Origin: Wolfiporia cocos
Taxonomy: Eukaryota; Basidiomycota; Agaricomycetes; Polyporales; Phaeolaceae
Length of the DNA stretch: 64,000 nt
Assembly (NCBI GenBank): GCA_029448655.1
Contig: JACCLO010000004.1
Span: 1,488,001-1,552,000, forward strand
Reading direction: 5' to 3'
Below, piece after piece: positions 12,301 through 22,629 of the stretch (position 1 is the first letter of the stretch; each line of letters begins with the position of its first letter). The position numbers were made by a program, and so were the translations under genes. The notes under the pieces are model-generated. The model saw nothing but the letters and a program-made list of their open reading frames with translations. It ran no database searches and was not told where the DNA came from.

Positions 12301-13906
12301 GAAGGTGGGTCGCATGAAAGCGCCTTCCTGGTCCGGGCATCTCAAGGCACAAAAGGCCAAGACAAGTCTGAGGTTTACGCTCAAGACTGTCCGGCATATA
12401 TACTCCTAATCTATTTGTACATGTTGTACGGCGGCTCAGAGGCCTCTACGTACTGGTATCTAACTGGCTATGAGCTATGTGCCAGTAATGGCATCGGAGC
12501 GCTGGGGTACGCGAGGATGTCCATGGCGACGTAGCGTATGTCGGATCTAATGAGTAGCCAATCTGTCGGGTTCGATCGGTGGTTCTCGTCGATCGTAGGT
12601 GTGCCGGTAATGGCGGGGTTCTAAGTCCGTGATCGGGCGTGGTCTGCCACGATCGGGGGTTGGCTAGTACGGGCCGGGTGTAGCGTAGGTTGATCAAGCG
12701 TGATCGGCTGCGATCGGGGTGTAGCGCTCTGTGACTGGTAGGGTTCTCAGTCGTGCAGAGCCTGGAGGTATTATCCCTGCCTGTTGTACTCGTAGGTCAG
12801 GGTGCGTACAGGGTATAGTATAGTGTCTATGCCAGTAATGGCGAGTGTCCGTGCGGTAGGGATGCGAGGCGGTAGGTTTAGTGTTCTGGGTCACGTGCAA
12901 GTGTAGGTCGTGCCCCTAGTCGGCGTATAGCGCATTGTATGGCGGCGGTTTAGCCTGGGTGTGTGCGCAAGGTGTACCGTCGTGCTATCGTAGCCTGTTG
13001 GGCTCTAGGGGTCGATTCGTGACTCCGTGGTTCAGGGACTAGGCAGCGTATGGCTCATGCTGCCGGGACTTGGACTGAGTTTAGGGTTAGACTGCTGGTG
13101 GCCTGCTAGTGCCCGTAGTGTCCTGTATAGCGGAGGGCTTCTACTAGCGTTGCCGTAGGATTCCGGCTGGGCTCAGATAGAGTGCTGTAGCATGCTTATG
13201 GCGTGAATGGGGTGTCAACCTAGGGTGTTCTACTAGGCTTTGAAATTGGATTGTGACATGAGTAGGAATGGATGTACTTACCAGCATACAAGTACTTTGC
13301 TCGATGGGCAGGAAGGCGCGACCGAGATTATCTACAGCGCCAGGGCTATTGTCTGCTGTTGATGGAATTACATGAACAATTGCTCTCAATGTAATGGAAA
13401 ATGCTCACCGCTGACTCTTGTATGCTAACTTGTCAGCGAAACTTGACACCGTGGCATGACAGCCTCTGACTATGAGGGATCATGACTATTGGTGAGATAC
13501 ATATGTCAGGGCATGACAAATTCGCATACCCTCCTGTACAACATATACATGTCACATTCCGCGGATGTTACAGGTCTAACATGGCTGAGCCCACGGGAAG
13601 TGGTAAGTGTGTGAAACCGTTACCCAATTAGGCAATGGGGGATATGTATATATACCTGGAACTGCAGTGTCACCTAACGGTGACATTACACCCTTTTAGT
13701 GAAGGGGGCTAAATGCCTTGCAGCCCACGTGAGTGGTTCCACGTGCGACTGTAACAGTGGAACTGCTATGTCCACTGGCAGTGAAGAGAAATTTGGAGGA
13801 GAAGGAGGGGATCGAAGAATGCAGACCGAAGACAAGTTGAAGTTGGAGTTGGTTTGTGACGTCAGTAGCCAATGCCAGTGCCCAAAGTCAATTGATAGCA
13901 ATATAA
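9311..13906. other. Gene-poor region, probable old repeats
   Basis: About 4.6 kb with only short frames and no spliced gene recognised. 9400-9560 is a degenerate GATTC-rich stretch. Two related ~60-bp segments lie in direct orientation near 10528-10595 and 11525-11580 (both around GACCAGRTT and ending TTTATRCTAGC), about 1 kb apart, and could be relics of an LTR or a local duplication. 12480-13140 is G-rich on the plus strand with scattered CAGTAATGGC/CGGTAATGGC motifs. Nothing here supports a function. Confidence 0.4.
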
Positions 13907-13945
13907 GTAAGGTAGGGGACGCTAGGAACGGGCACCCTTATGTAA
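13907..13945 (+). repeat. Left terminal inverted repeat of the DDE transposon
   Basis: 39 bp beginning GTAAGGTAGGGGACGC and ending CACCCTTATGTAA. It matches the reverse complement of 17123-17161 at 38 of 39 positions. The outermost G may be flanking sequence if TA is the target duplication. Confidence 0.9.
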
Positions 13946-14250
13946 TACTGTCACGTGATACTTTCCCACGGCCAAATCTCGGTGTCCGACCAAAAATCGG
14001 GCACGAAGCAGGAGGGAATCTGAAGCAAATAGATGTATCATGTGCCATATTTACTGTGGAATTCAGCTTTCAGCTCCTGTGCTATCGATGCTGGAAGTAC
14101 ACGGTGCCCGTGGTACTTCCGATTGGCCCATGAGGCTTCTGCTCCATCCAACCCCTGTGAATATGCAGATATAAAGTGTGCTGCACGATTGGCATATCTA
14201 CAACAGTCAGGAATTCAGCAAATTAATCCAAGTAGACTCAGTTTGGCAAC

Positions 14251-16671
14251 TCACCGGTGGATCTGAACAAGTGAGGGCTTTTCAAGGCAGGCTATTATGT
14301 TCTCTTCCATCTGCTTGAGGTCTGCAGTTCTTGGACTAATGCGATAGTGATATTTTGAAGCTCCCCAATATTGCTCAATAAAATTGAGCTCAGGATGGTA
14401 CTTTGGATAGAAGTCGCAGATATGGCCACAGGACTCAATATACTCCTCAAGCTGTGACTTCTGATTTGTGAAATCATCCTGTGTGAAGAGTAGCCGGCGG
14501 CAGCAACAATCAGTGTGCTCAGGCTCACACTTGAAGCCTGAGCATTGAGCATTGAGATCCCTTGAAGGCCACAAGCCACGCTCCTGTATGATAATCTCCA
14601 TACCCTTGAACCACCCAAGCATTTCTGGATGGTCATCGGGGAAATAGAAATCCTGTATCTCACCATTAGGTAGGCGGCCAGCTCACATCTTGACACCATC
14701 CTGGGGGCACCATGTTGGAGATGGGAATTTTGGCATGTACCGGGCAGAAAGGGCATCGGGTGCACGTTTCTGGTGACTTGGAGCATTATCGAACATCCAA
14801 AGCCCAACAGCAAAGCCCTTTGTCTTCTCTTCGAAGATGTCGATCGCATTCTCAACCTGCCGCAAAAGGTCATTTGCATTGAAATAGCCATCACGATTCT
14901 TTCCAGCGTGAAAGATCACTCTAGCATCCCTAAGAAGCATATAAGTACATATTGAGCTTGGACATGCTCCAATTGAGACTTACTCGCCGTCATGAGTTAG
15001 CCGTCCCCATTCCGGAGATAGAAACTCTGAAACCATAATAGATGCTCCCTCTCCCTTCTTGACAGGTTTGGGACCCTCGGACGAGTGATGCCACTTGGTC
15101 TTGCGTCGATCATTGGCATAGAAAGTCGACTCGTCATGCGTGACAAGTATAAGCCGAAAAGGGCGACCATTGGGTACTGGAAAGCCCTTGGGAATACAAA
15201 GTACATTCCCATCATTGTCGTAGGTCACCATATGCTTCTCATACTCCTTCCATCGCTCCACGAACTTGCATCGGTACTCCACAACGTCGGGCCGCTCATG
15301 ACCATCAATGTACATTCCCTTCGCCATTCTGGAATACCGCCAATCAAGGCTGTGTAGCCATCGTCGAGCAGTGCGTACCGAAATCGTCGTTTTGCCGCTG
15401 AGCTTATCTTGCATTTCAGGGGTTGACACGAAATCCACAATATCTTGGGCACGAAAATATCCTCGTTTCGCAACCTCCATCAGGTGGGATTAGATAGCTT
15501 GTGAGAGGTCTTCGTCATCGAGAATGGAAGCACGGGGGCGCTGATAGCGGTGCAATGGGAATTTCCCAGAATCAAGGAACTTGTGGATCCACATCCGCAG
15601 CGTACGTGCATACTTGACACTGTGTCCGAACGATTTCACAGCTAGGACAGATGCTTCACGCCAGCGATATGACAAGTCCGGGTCAAGGTAGAGATTCAAG
15701 GTCCCCACCATGGCTGTAATCCGTGCACGAAATACGACATCAAGATCCTTGTCCTTCGACTTTGCCGTAAGCTTCATTAATGCCACCTGCAGTGTCGGAA
15801 AATCCTTATATGACATATTATTCAATTTGTGATCAGCTGCACCCTCCGGCTGCATGTCATGCAGATTCTGAAGAAGTTCATTGATACGGTGCGTTGCTGC
15901 AGGGATGTCCGCACAGTGAGGTGCGTTATCTTTTGAGTGATTCTCTCTATCAGTGATCACTGGCATCATAGTCTCGGGCGGTGGCATAGTAGCCATAAAC
16001 GCATTATCAATAGGGGGCGGTGCAACATCTGGGCTCTCGTTCTCATTGTCGGTTGAAACTTCGTCACTCTGTGCAGGTGAGTCAGCAATTTTTTGTAATC
16101 AAGAACACTGACTGACCATTGTGCTTGGGCTATCATCCAGCTTCTGCGATGATGAGCTGAAGAAATGTGCAATGCTTCGATAGCCTTGCTTCTCTAGCTC
16201 TCTCTGCCTGGCGGCATGTCGCCGCTTCGTCCGGACAGAATTGCATGTATAATGTCTTGGGCGGTGGTTATCCTCTCTCTTCGCTTTCTCTCTGGCTAAT
16301 GCAGCATTGTGTGCCTGTTGTAGGAGGGATGCGAAGCGACTGAGGGCTGCTTCAGGTTCGTGCTCTGATTCCTCCTCCGAATCCTCCTCGTTCATTTCTG
16401 AGCTTGATCCTTCTGTGTCCGTCGGTCCATGACCCCCTGGTGCAGACAAAACAGCTTCGATATGTATGGGCCCATCATCGTCGTCTTCTTCGGCCATCCC
16501 GGGTGGTATTACAGGTTCTCGAAGCAGTGCCGTGGGACCTTCTTGAAGTTGGCTTCCCAGGCTGGCAGTGTCATCAGCAAGGTTCGCGGTTGGACATGCT
16601 GTATTTAGACGAGATCTAGCTTGACGTAGGTTCGCTATGTGTGCAGAGTGCTTCGCTGAGTGTTTTCCCAT
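14251..16671 (-). pseudogene. DDE-superfamily transposase, inactivated by two nonsense codons
   Basis: Exons 16671-16117, 16068-14984 and 14929-14251 (introns 48 and 54 nt) give a single 772-codon frame. N-terminal acidic/Ser-rich region, then a DNA-binding part (TISVRTARRWL resembles a helix-turn-helix), then the catalytic domain. The first Asp is in THDESTFYANDRRKTKW, the second in MFDNAPSHQ and the Glu in HPELNFIEQYWG, an RNase H-like DDE triad. About 137 residues separate the second Asp from the Glu, including a Cys/His cluster (CSGFKCEPEHTDCCCRR). Two in-frame stops, TAA at 15492-15490 and TGA at 14685-14683, interrupt otherwise intact coding sequence. Both fit C-to-T change on the coding strand (CAA to TAA, CGA to TGA), as from repeat-induced or methyl-cytosine mutation; the original codons are inferred. 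Homologous proteins with the same HTDCCCRR motif are, to my knowledge, common in Agaricomycetes. Confidence 0.85.
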
Positions 16672-16728
16672 TATAACGCAGCAAATACAGGCTACAATTT
16701 TCGTTGCTTTGACGCAGCGGCCAATCTA

Positions 16729-16735
<7 letters not shown>

Positions 16736-16772
<37 letters not shown>
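16736..16772. repeat. (TA)n microsatellite
   Basis: An uninterrupted TA run of about 18 units, inside the transposon and upstream of the transposase start. Confidence 0.95.
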
Positions 16773-16774
<2 letters not shown>

Positions 16775-17122
16775 CCAATCTCTGATTGTGGCGCCCGTCA
16801 CGTGTAGCGTCGCTATCAGTCACTGATAAGGTCATGTGCAAGACAGATAACAGATAGATCTAGTCACGTGATGCTTATGTAAGCGGCCAAAATTCCCGGG
16901 GTGCCAGATGTATATTGCGCCAAATCACTTGTACAGCATTAAAAATGATGTTAGATAGAAATTCATTGAATCGCTAATATCTCAAGCTGTCGTTGGTTTT
17001 GTCAAAAACGAGTCAACAGGAATGAAAGCAGACATACAGATGAACCTTTCCTATTGAATAGATGCTCGGAACTTGCATTTTCGATGTGGCAATTTGGAGC
17101 ACCGTGAATGGTGGCGGATGGC

Positions 17123-17161
17123 TTACGTAAGGGTGCCCGTTCCTAGCGTCCCCTACCTTAC
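17123..17161 (-). repeat. Right terminal inverted repeat of the DDE transposon
   Basis: Inverted partner of 13907-13945. Read on the minus strand it begins GTAAGGTAGGGGACGC; the only mismatch is C for T near the inner end. Confidence 0.9.
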
Positions 17162-19334
17162 ATCCGCCCCATCGAAATCCACCAGACGTTCCGCCAGCGC
17201 GCTTTGTCTTCAGTTTTTCGATCTCCGCTCGGGTGCTCCCGAGCAGCACGTGCGCTGGCAGAACGTCTGATCGAGACTACTGATCGAGACTAGGGTGGGC
17301 GCAACCTGGGGAGAACGCGGATGACTACGTGGGGATGACCCAGGACGAGCAGACCCTCTGGCCCTGCAATTCCACCCTTTTTGGCTACATTGCATCCCAA
17401 TCCGGTAAATGGAAATAGATTTTATACGCTGCTCTTTCTGGAATATATACACAAAAACAATACTACAGCACTACCGATATTTAGAGCTGCAGCGACGTTC
17501 CCACTGCCTGTATGCTCGTTGTTACACACTTATTGTCTCGCATACAACACCTGAAGATCACAATTAGTGAGCTGGCGCGTATATGGTTGTCGAATACGAT
17601 GATAACTCGCACCTTCATACATGCGCGCCTTTGTAGATAGTAAATTCACGCATATATCAGTAGATGACTGCACCGAAATGCACGACATACCTAGACCCAA
17701 GAACCAGCCCTATTGTCGACGCGTTCAGCTGACACTATCAGCGTACTAAAGGTCAATATAAACTCAGTCACAGCAGGGGGATAGTGCCTTGCACATGTGC
17801 GGCGGAGCAAAGGCAGGGCAGAAGATGGTGTTCAAGAGCAAGAAGTGATTCAAAGTCCGACAGATGCTTTGCGCTGTAATGTCCACACGTCACAGACAAT
17901 ATCGAAGATGTCAGTCAGATGTCATGGTCCCCGTGTTGCAGCCCGTTGAGACACAGGTGTGGACCTGGCCCTACGTTTCGCCCAGAAAAAAGCGTATAAG
18001 CTCACGTTGTACCCGGGCAAAATGTAGGCGCAGGACCGAAGGTTGCAGCGGCGATGGAACCTGGGCGAAACCTGGCAGCTCCACAGAGTTTCGCCCAAGT
18101 TGCGCTAGCTGAAATTTAGGCCCAACACGCTGTGTTTATCTTTGAAAACATCCCAATGCCCATCCCGACGGATTCCTGCTCTGACTGGCTAATATTACGA
18201 TATCATCACATTCCAAATTGCACTGCGATAAGCCCCGTGGGAAATGCGACATGTTTGAGCTCAAGAGAAAGGCTGGAAACGATGGCATACAGGTGCGCTT
18301 ACAGGCGCTTACGAGTCGGAAGATGGCTCGGAACTTGGCTCGCTCGGAACTTTGGCTCGGAACTCCAAACGTTTATACTAACCTAAGCGCGCGCTTAGAT
18401 AATGGTGGCTAATTCCCAAGAAAATAATTCCGTCGATTTTCTCTACGATTTTTCTTTAAGGAGTAGTTTTGCTTGTACAAAAGTAGCGGCAGACACCATA
18501 CAAGTCGGGTGCGCCACCGACGCGCCAGGGATCACGTGGGCGCGTCCCTGAGTCGCCACCGCCTCTTGCGGCAGCGAGTGGCAGTACGTCGGAGCAGGCT
18601 AGCTGCATCAATTGATGGTCTTTTGATGCCTGCACTCCGTCTGCAACCGCCAGTTTCGACAGCCGATAGCTTGCCTTGATGCGATCTGCTGAACTATTGT
18701 AAGCTCAAGGCGCGCACCGACCCTCGGCGACCGACGTGTCGCTCCCATTGTCATCGCTGTCGCAGCCGCCTTTTATCTCCTTGATCGCTATCACGGCAAC
18801 GCGAAGCTAATTGCGGACCACGGTGAGAAGGACGACCGTCGTGGACCATCCAGGCCACTGCGCGGCCGCGAGTCCGCACGATTAATGCGTGGCCATAGCA
18901 ACCGGTGTCAGGCGCGATCTATCATTTATGCAATCGTCTGCTACACTACACCGCCATCGTCTGTCCCGAGCTGAGCCCTATATCACCCCAGGTGCGCACC
19001 CTGCTCGCCATTCTATTACGTTTCTCTTCTCGTCTTTTTGGTTCGGTTTCTTCGTCTGACTCTTTCTTCTTTTCCAGACGTTGAACGTCTTTTTCCTGTA
19101 TAACCTATTTTTACTGCTGCGTCAGTGTGTTGCCTGGTGCTACAGCCCCCTCTGTCGCGTCCATTCTCTCTGGAAGAGCTTTTGCTAGTTCGTTCCTTCG
19201 ACAATCGCCTTGAGTTGACTCGGTGTCCCGCTACCAACACAACGTACGTCGAGCGCAATTCTCCGCGTTGACCGCTCAGATAACCGAACGGCGGAAACAG
19301 ACTTTAGCTCGCTATCCCTCCGCAGATCAGCACC
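17162..19334. other. Intergenic region with possible MITE remnants
   Basis: No gene recognised. Around 17966-18124 a ~160-bp segment is flanked by imperfect inverted ends (TGGCCCTACGTTTC against TGGGCCTAAATTTC) and contains repeated GGGCGAAAC/GTTTCGCCC, which could be a small non-autonomous element. A perfect 16-bp palindrome lies at 18383-18398. The last ~300 nt are the GC-rich upstream and leader of the tetraspanin gene. Confidence 0.35.
18383..18398. repeat. 16-bp perfect palindrome CTAAGCGCGCGCTTAG
   Basis: Self-complementary over 16 bp. With its right flank it also matches, in inverted orientation, TTATCTAAGCGCGCGC starting near 10731. This may be the end of a dispersed repeat. Confidence 0.6.
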
Positions 19335-20320
19335 ATGTCTAAGCAAATCAAAATGATCATGGGCTTCTGGGGCTTCGTCAACGTCTGCCTGTTGGCGGCC
19401 GCCATCATCTCTATCGTCTTCTCCGTGGTCTGGCGCGAGCCCAACCTGCTGCTCAACCTCACCCTGAGCACCACACACCTGAACGGTACGTCCCGCGCGC
19501 CCGTCCTCATCCACAACCCACCCTCACGGCGGACCCAGCCGGACTGATCATGGGCATCATCCTGCTCATCTCCTGGCTCATCTCCATCGGCGCGCTGCTC
19601 TCGTCGAACAACTCCGTGATGGGCTTCGTGGTCCTGAACTGGGCGCTCGTCGTCGACTCGATCGCGGTGCTCATCGTCGGCACCATCTTCTGGCAGTACA
19701 CGCTCGGGATCCGCAACAACTACCTCCAAGTGTGGGAGGCGCAGTCGACGGAGACCAGGATCGCCGTGCAGGACCTGGTGCGTCGTAGCCTCGTTTTCCG
19801 CGCGTGCCGGCGCTCAGCTGACGGCGGCCGCGTCTGACAGTTCAAGTGCTGCGGGTACTACGCGCCGAACGACACGACGGTCGCGCTCGGCGGCTTCTGC
19901 GCTAACCAGACGTTCGTCGACGGCCTCTTCGTGTCGAACACGTCAAACACGAACGCCTGCGTCGGCCCCATCACCGCGTTCGCTGAGCCGACGCTCAACC
20001 AGATCTTCACGTACGTCTCTCATTCTCCCCCATCCGCAGTGCGCGGGCGCTGACTGCGCGAATTTGTATAGATCTGTGAGAACATCATCTTGATTGTTGA
20101 CATGTAGGCATGGCGATCTTATCGTGCTGCTTGTTTCCAGGTGTACGGCTTCATGGCCGTTGTCATCTGCCTGTTCCTCGCCTCGCTCTGTGTCATCAAG
20201 ACGGTGAGCCGTCTCCCCCTGCACGTTGTCCGCCGCTAACGCGCGCCCGGCTTACAGAGACAGGAGAAGGAGCGCTTCAGGAAGATCGACGCCAAGCGCG
20301 GCGGCCGGGGCTTCGTCTAA
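19335..20320 (+). CDS. Fungal tetraspanin-like membrane protein
   Basis: Exons 19335-19485, 19539-19777, 19841-20010, 20072-20075, 20141-20203, 20258-20320; 229 aa. Four transmembrane segments: TM1 (MIMGFWGFVNVCLLAAAIIS), TM2 (GIILLISWLISIGALL), TM3 (VVLNWALVVDSIAVLIVGTI) and TM4 (FMAVVICLFLASLCVI). The large loop between TM3 and TM4 opens with FKCCGYY (131-137), the tetraspanin CCG motif, and has further cysteines and N-glycosylation sequons (NDT, NQT, NTS). Short basic cytosolic tail ending GGRGFV. Tetraspanins organise plasma-membrane microdomains; fungal members act in polarised growth and penetration. Joining exon 3 to TM4 needs either a 4-nt micro-exon (ATCT) or a poor donor that adds eight odd residues; the micro-exon gives TSVYGFM and a clean frame. 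Confidence 0.88.
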
Positions 20321-22629
20321 GCCCGCGCCCGCTCGGACTCGGGCCCGCCCGCGAACGGCGCCCGCTCCCCCCCACCCGCGGCGCCCTGCGCGCCGTCTGC
20401 TCTCAACGTGCTTTCACCCCGTGTCGCATCATTTCGACCCGCGCAACCCTCCCTGGTGTTGTCTCGCCGCGCGCACAGGCCCGGCTTCGTTCTCTTGTGC
20501 TTTGTGTGATCTCATTATATCAGGGACTCGTGTACTACTCCTGCCCTATTGTTGTTGCCTTTGTTCTTTATTGCTTCGCGGTGCGTTCAATGCTATCATC
20601 GTTCGGGTCAGACGAAACCCAAAGAGACCATTATTCCGTGTGTTGTGTCTTTCTGCTGCGATGAATGTCAGCTTGCAAGGGGGCATTGTGTGATCTCGAT
20701 GATGAACGCGCCAGAATCAAATGTCTGCGATCATTTGCTTGATACTGGATGCATTGATCGACATTATTCTTAGATCTTGGTATATATATCGGGATCTGGT
20801 TAGGATCCAGCCACAATCTCTGCTCAACGGAGCAATCAACGTTTCAGCTACCCCGTCATCCACTAGCGTGCCGATCAGCCCATCACGATCTCAACCATCT
20901 TTGGGCCACTCTACCATCTGTTGCTGCCTCAGTGACATTGACATAGCAGCGGCGTCGATTCTGCGCGCGCTGCACTCTCCCCACTGGCAGCACGCAAGCC
21001 CGCCACTGACTTGAAACAGTCGCTTGTACTCTCTAGCACTAAGGCATCTCCATCTGGCGCCAGAAAAACTGGCAGCAAGCTCCAAGCTTTAGTCTTGGTG
21101 TATGAGGACGACAGTCGGCACATTCGCTGCTCCATAGACCCGCTCACTCTCGCCTTGGTCCCCGTTTCAGACCTGCTTCGATCAGCCACCCCCAACTTAG
21201 CCCAACTTAGCCCATCGCCTCTATCACTGCATCCCACTATTCGCTGTCAGTCTGCATCCCACTATTCGCTGTCAGTCTGCATCATACGAGGCTTCCTGAT
21301 GGCACCGCTGCGATGCCTGGCAAAGCCTGAAACTGCCGAGCCGTCGGGAGGCCCTGGCCCGTGTTCACCACGCCGCTCGCGATCGCTGCGTTCCTGCGAC
21401 AGACACTCTCGGGCGTGTACCGGTCCACTGGTGGCTATGCGGCGGACTACGCCGCAGCATCCTCAGCTCTCGCAGAGATCACAGCCTGTCAGTTATTTTG
21501 GCACGCGAGCGTGCCGTGTGTGAACGAGCCTCGGCAGCCATCTTGTCATGCTTGATATGGCACGTACGGGCAGGGTCTGGCTCGTCCTGTGCAGGTTGCC
21601 GCCGTATTATGCTGCACATGAACACTGTGCGCGCGCTGTCGCACGTGTGTCGTACGTCTTCGTGTCTATTTATATGAGACTTGCCGTATGTCGAAGGGCA
21701 ACAGGTCAGTAGGTCACTATATGCGCAGTTTAGTCACTGTGATGCGTGCCATCCATCGCACGACTTGACGTTATTAGGTCTGATGGTTTCAGCTATGGGA
21801 TTTCGCGTCAATAGGTCGCTATATGCGCCCTGGTTTGCGTCGAGAAAGGACCTCTCTCTGTAAGCTGGACTACGAATCACTTCCAAGAACGTCTCGAGAA
21901 CTCAGCGCCCAGAAAATCTCATAATCGCGAAGACTAGAGTTATCGCAGTTTTGGAGTGTACCCGTTGGAAGCAATGAGAACACTGTGCTGCTCGCTTCGA
22001 AAGGAAATTGAACCTACTGCTCCCGACTTCGCTCTGCATTCTGCGCTCGCAGGTCCGTCAGCTTGCAGAGCCTTCTCACCTTTGCAGCGCCAACTCCCGA
22101 ACTCTATATAGCCGCGTGACTTCAGCGACAGGCGACAGTCCGCTGTACATTGTCATGGGACGCTGCCCTTATCTGAGCCGCGTATATGGAGCTCCGTGCA
22201 GCGGTCACTTGGACACCCTCTGATCCTCTAGTCAGTTCAGGTTTACATGCTCCCCATGCGCCAGCGCGCAGCAAAGTGAATCATAGGTGCTGGGCGATAT
22301 TGGCGATATAGATCTCATCCTCTGGACCACAAAGCTGGTCAAAGGTCGGTAGTCGGATTGCGTTGATTGCATATTCTACAATTGCTGACCCTTCATAGTC
22401 TCTGCTCTTACTCGGCGTGTGGACCCTCTTCACTCCAACGCTACCCCCGAAATGACGGCAGGATCCCCCTGCATCTGCTTCGATCATCAAGAAGCATCCC
22501 GCAGCGATATCATTGCCCCCGTGCCCACCGAGCCAATAGTACCAGCACCTTATGGCACGGGCTGCTAAAGCTAAGTACTCACGCCGTGCAGTGGCGTGCT
22601 GTTGGATCCCGGATAACTCTCCGCCACCC
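20321..22629. other. Intergenic region, no recognised gene
   Basis: 2.3 kb between the tetraspanin and the first DUR3. Frames at 20929-21237 (minus) and 21011-21523 (plus) have no known motif. It contains short local duplications (21227-21276; CCCAACTTAG twice at 21191-21210; a TAGGTCRCTATATGCGC motif at ~21711 and ~21815). A CTTATC (GATA-type) site at 22168-22173 lies ~460 nt upstream of the DUR3 ATG. Confidence 0.35.
21227..21276 (+). repeat. Perfect 25-bp direct duplication
   Basis: Two adjacent identical 25-mers beginning CTGCATCCCACTATTCGCTG, with a shortened third start (CTGCATCA) following. Non-coding context. Confidence 0.9.

Larger units (their letters stand above)
13907..17161 (-). 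mobile_element. TIR DNA transposon with DDE transposase, Tc1/mariner-like ends
   Basis: A 3,255-bp block is bounded by 39-bp inverted repeats differing at one base, with the likely target-site duplication TA at each end (TA then AGGTAGGGGACGC on the left, and its mirror image on the right). It contains one split transposase gene on the minus strand (14251-16671). CACGTG-containing motifs (TCACGTGAT) recur near both ends (13951 and 16864) and may be subterminal binding sites. The TA duplication and DDE signature suggest the IS630/Tc1/mariner superfamily, but the D-to-E spacer is far too long for canonical members. The near-identical TIRs imply recent insertion. Confidence 0.85.

Noticed and set aside
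13866..14140. Plus-strand frame containing GDARNGHPYV
   Set aside because: The peptide is just the translation of the transposon TIR and reappears at the other end; not a gene.
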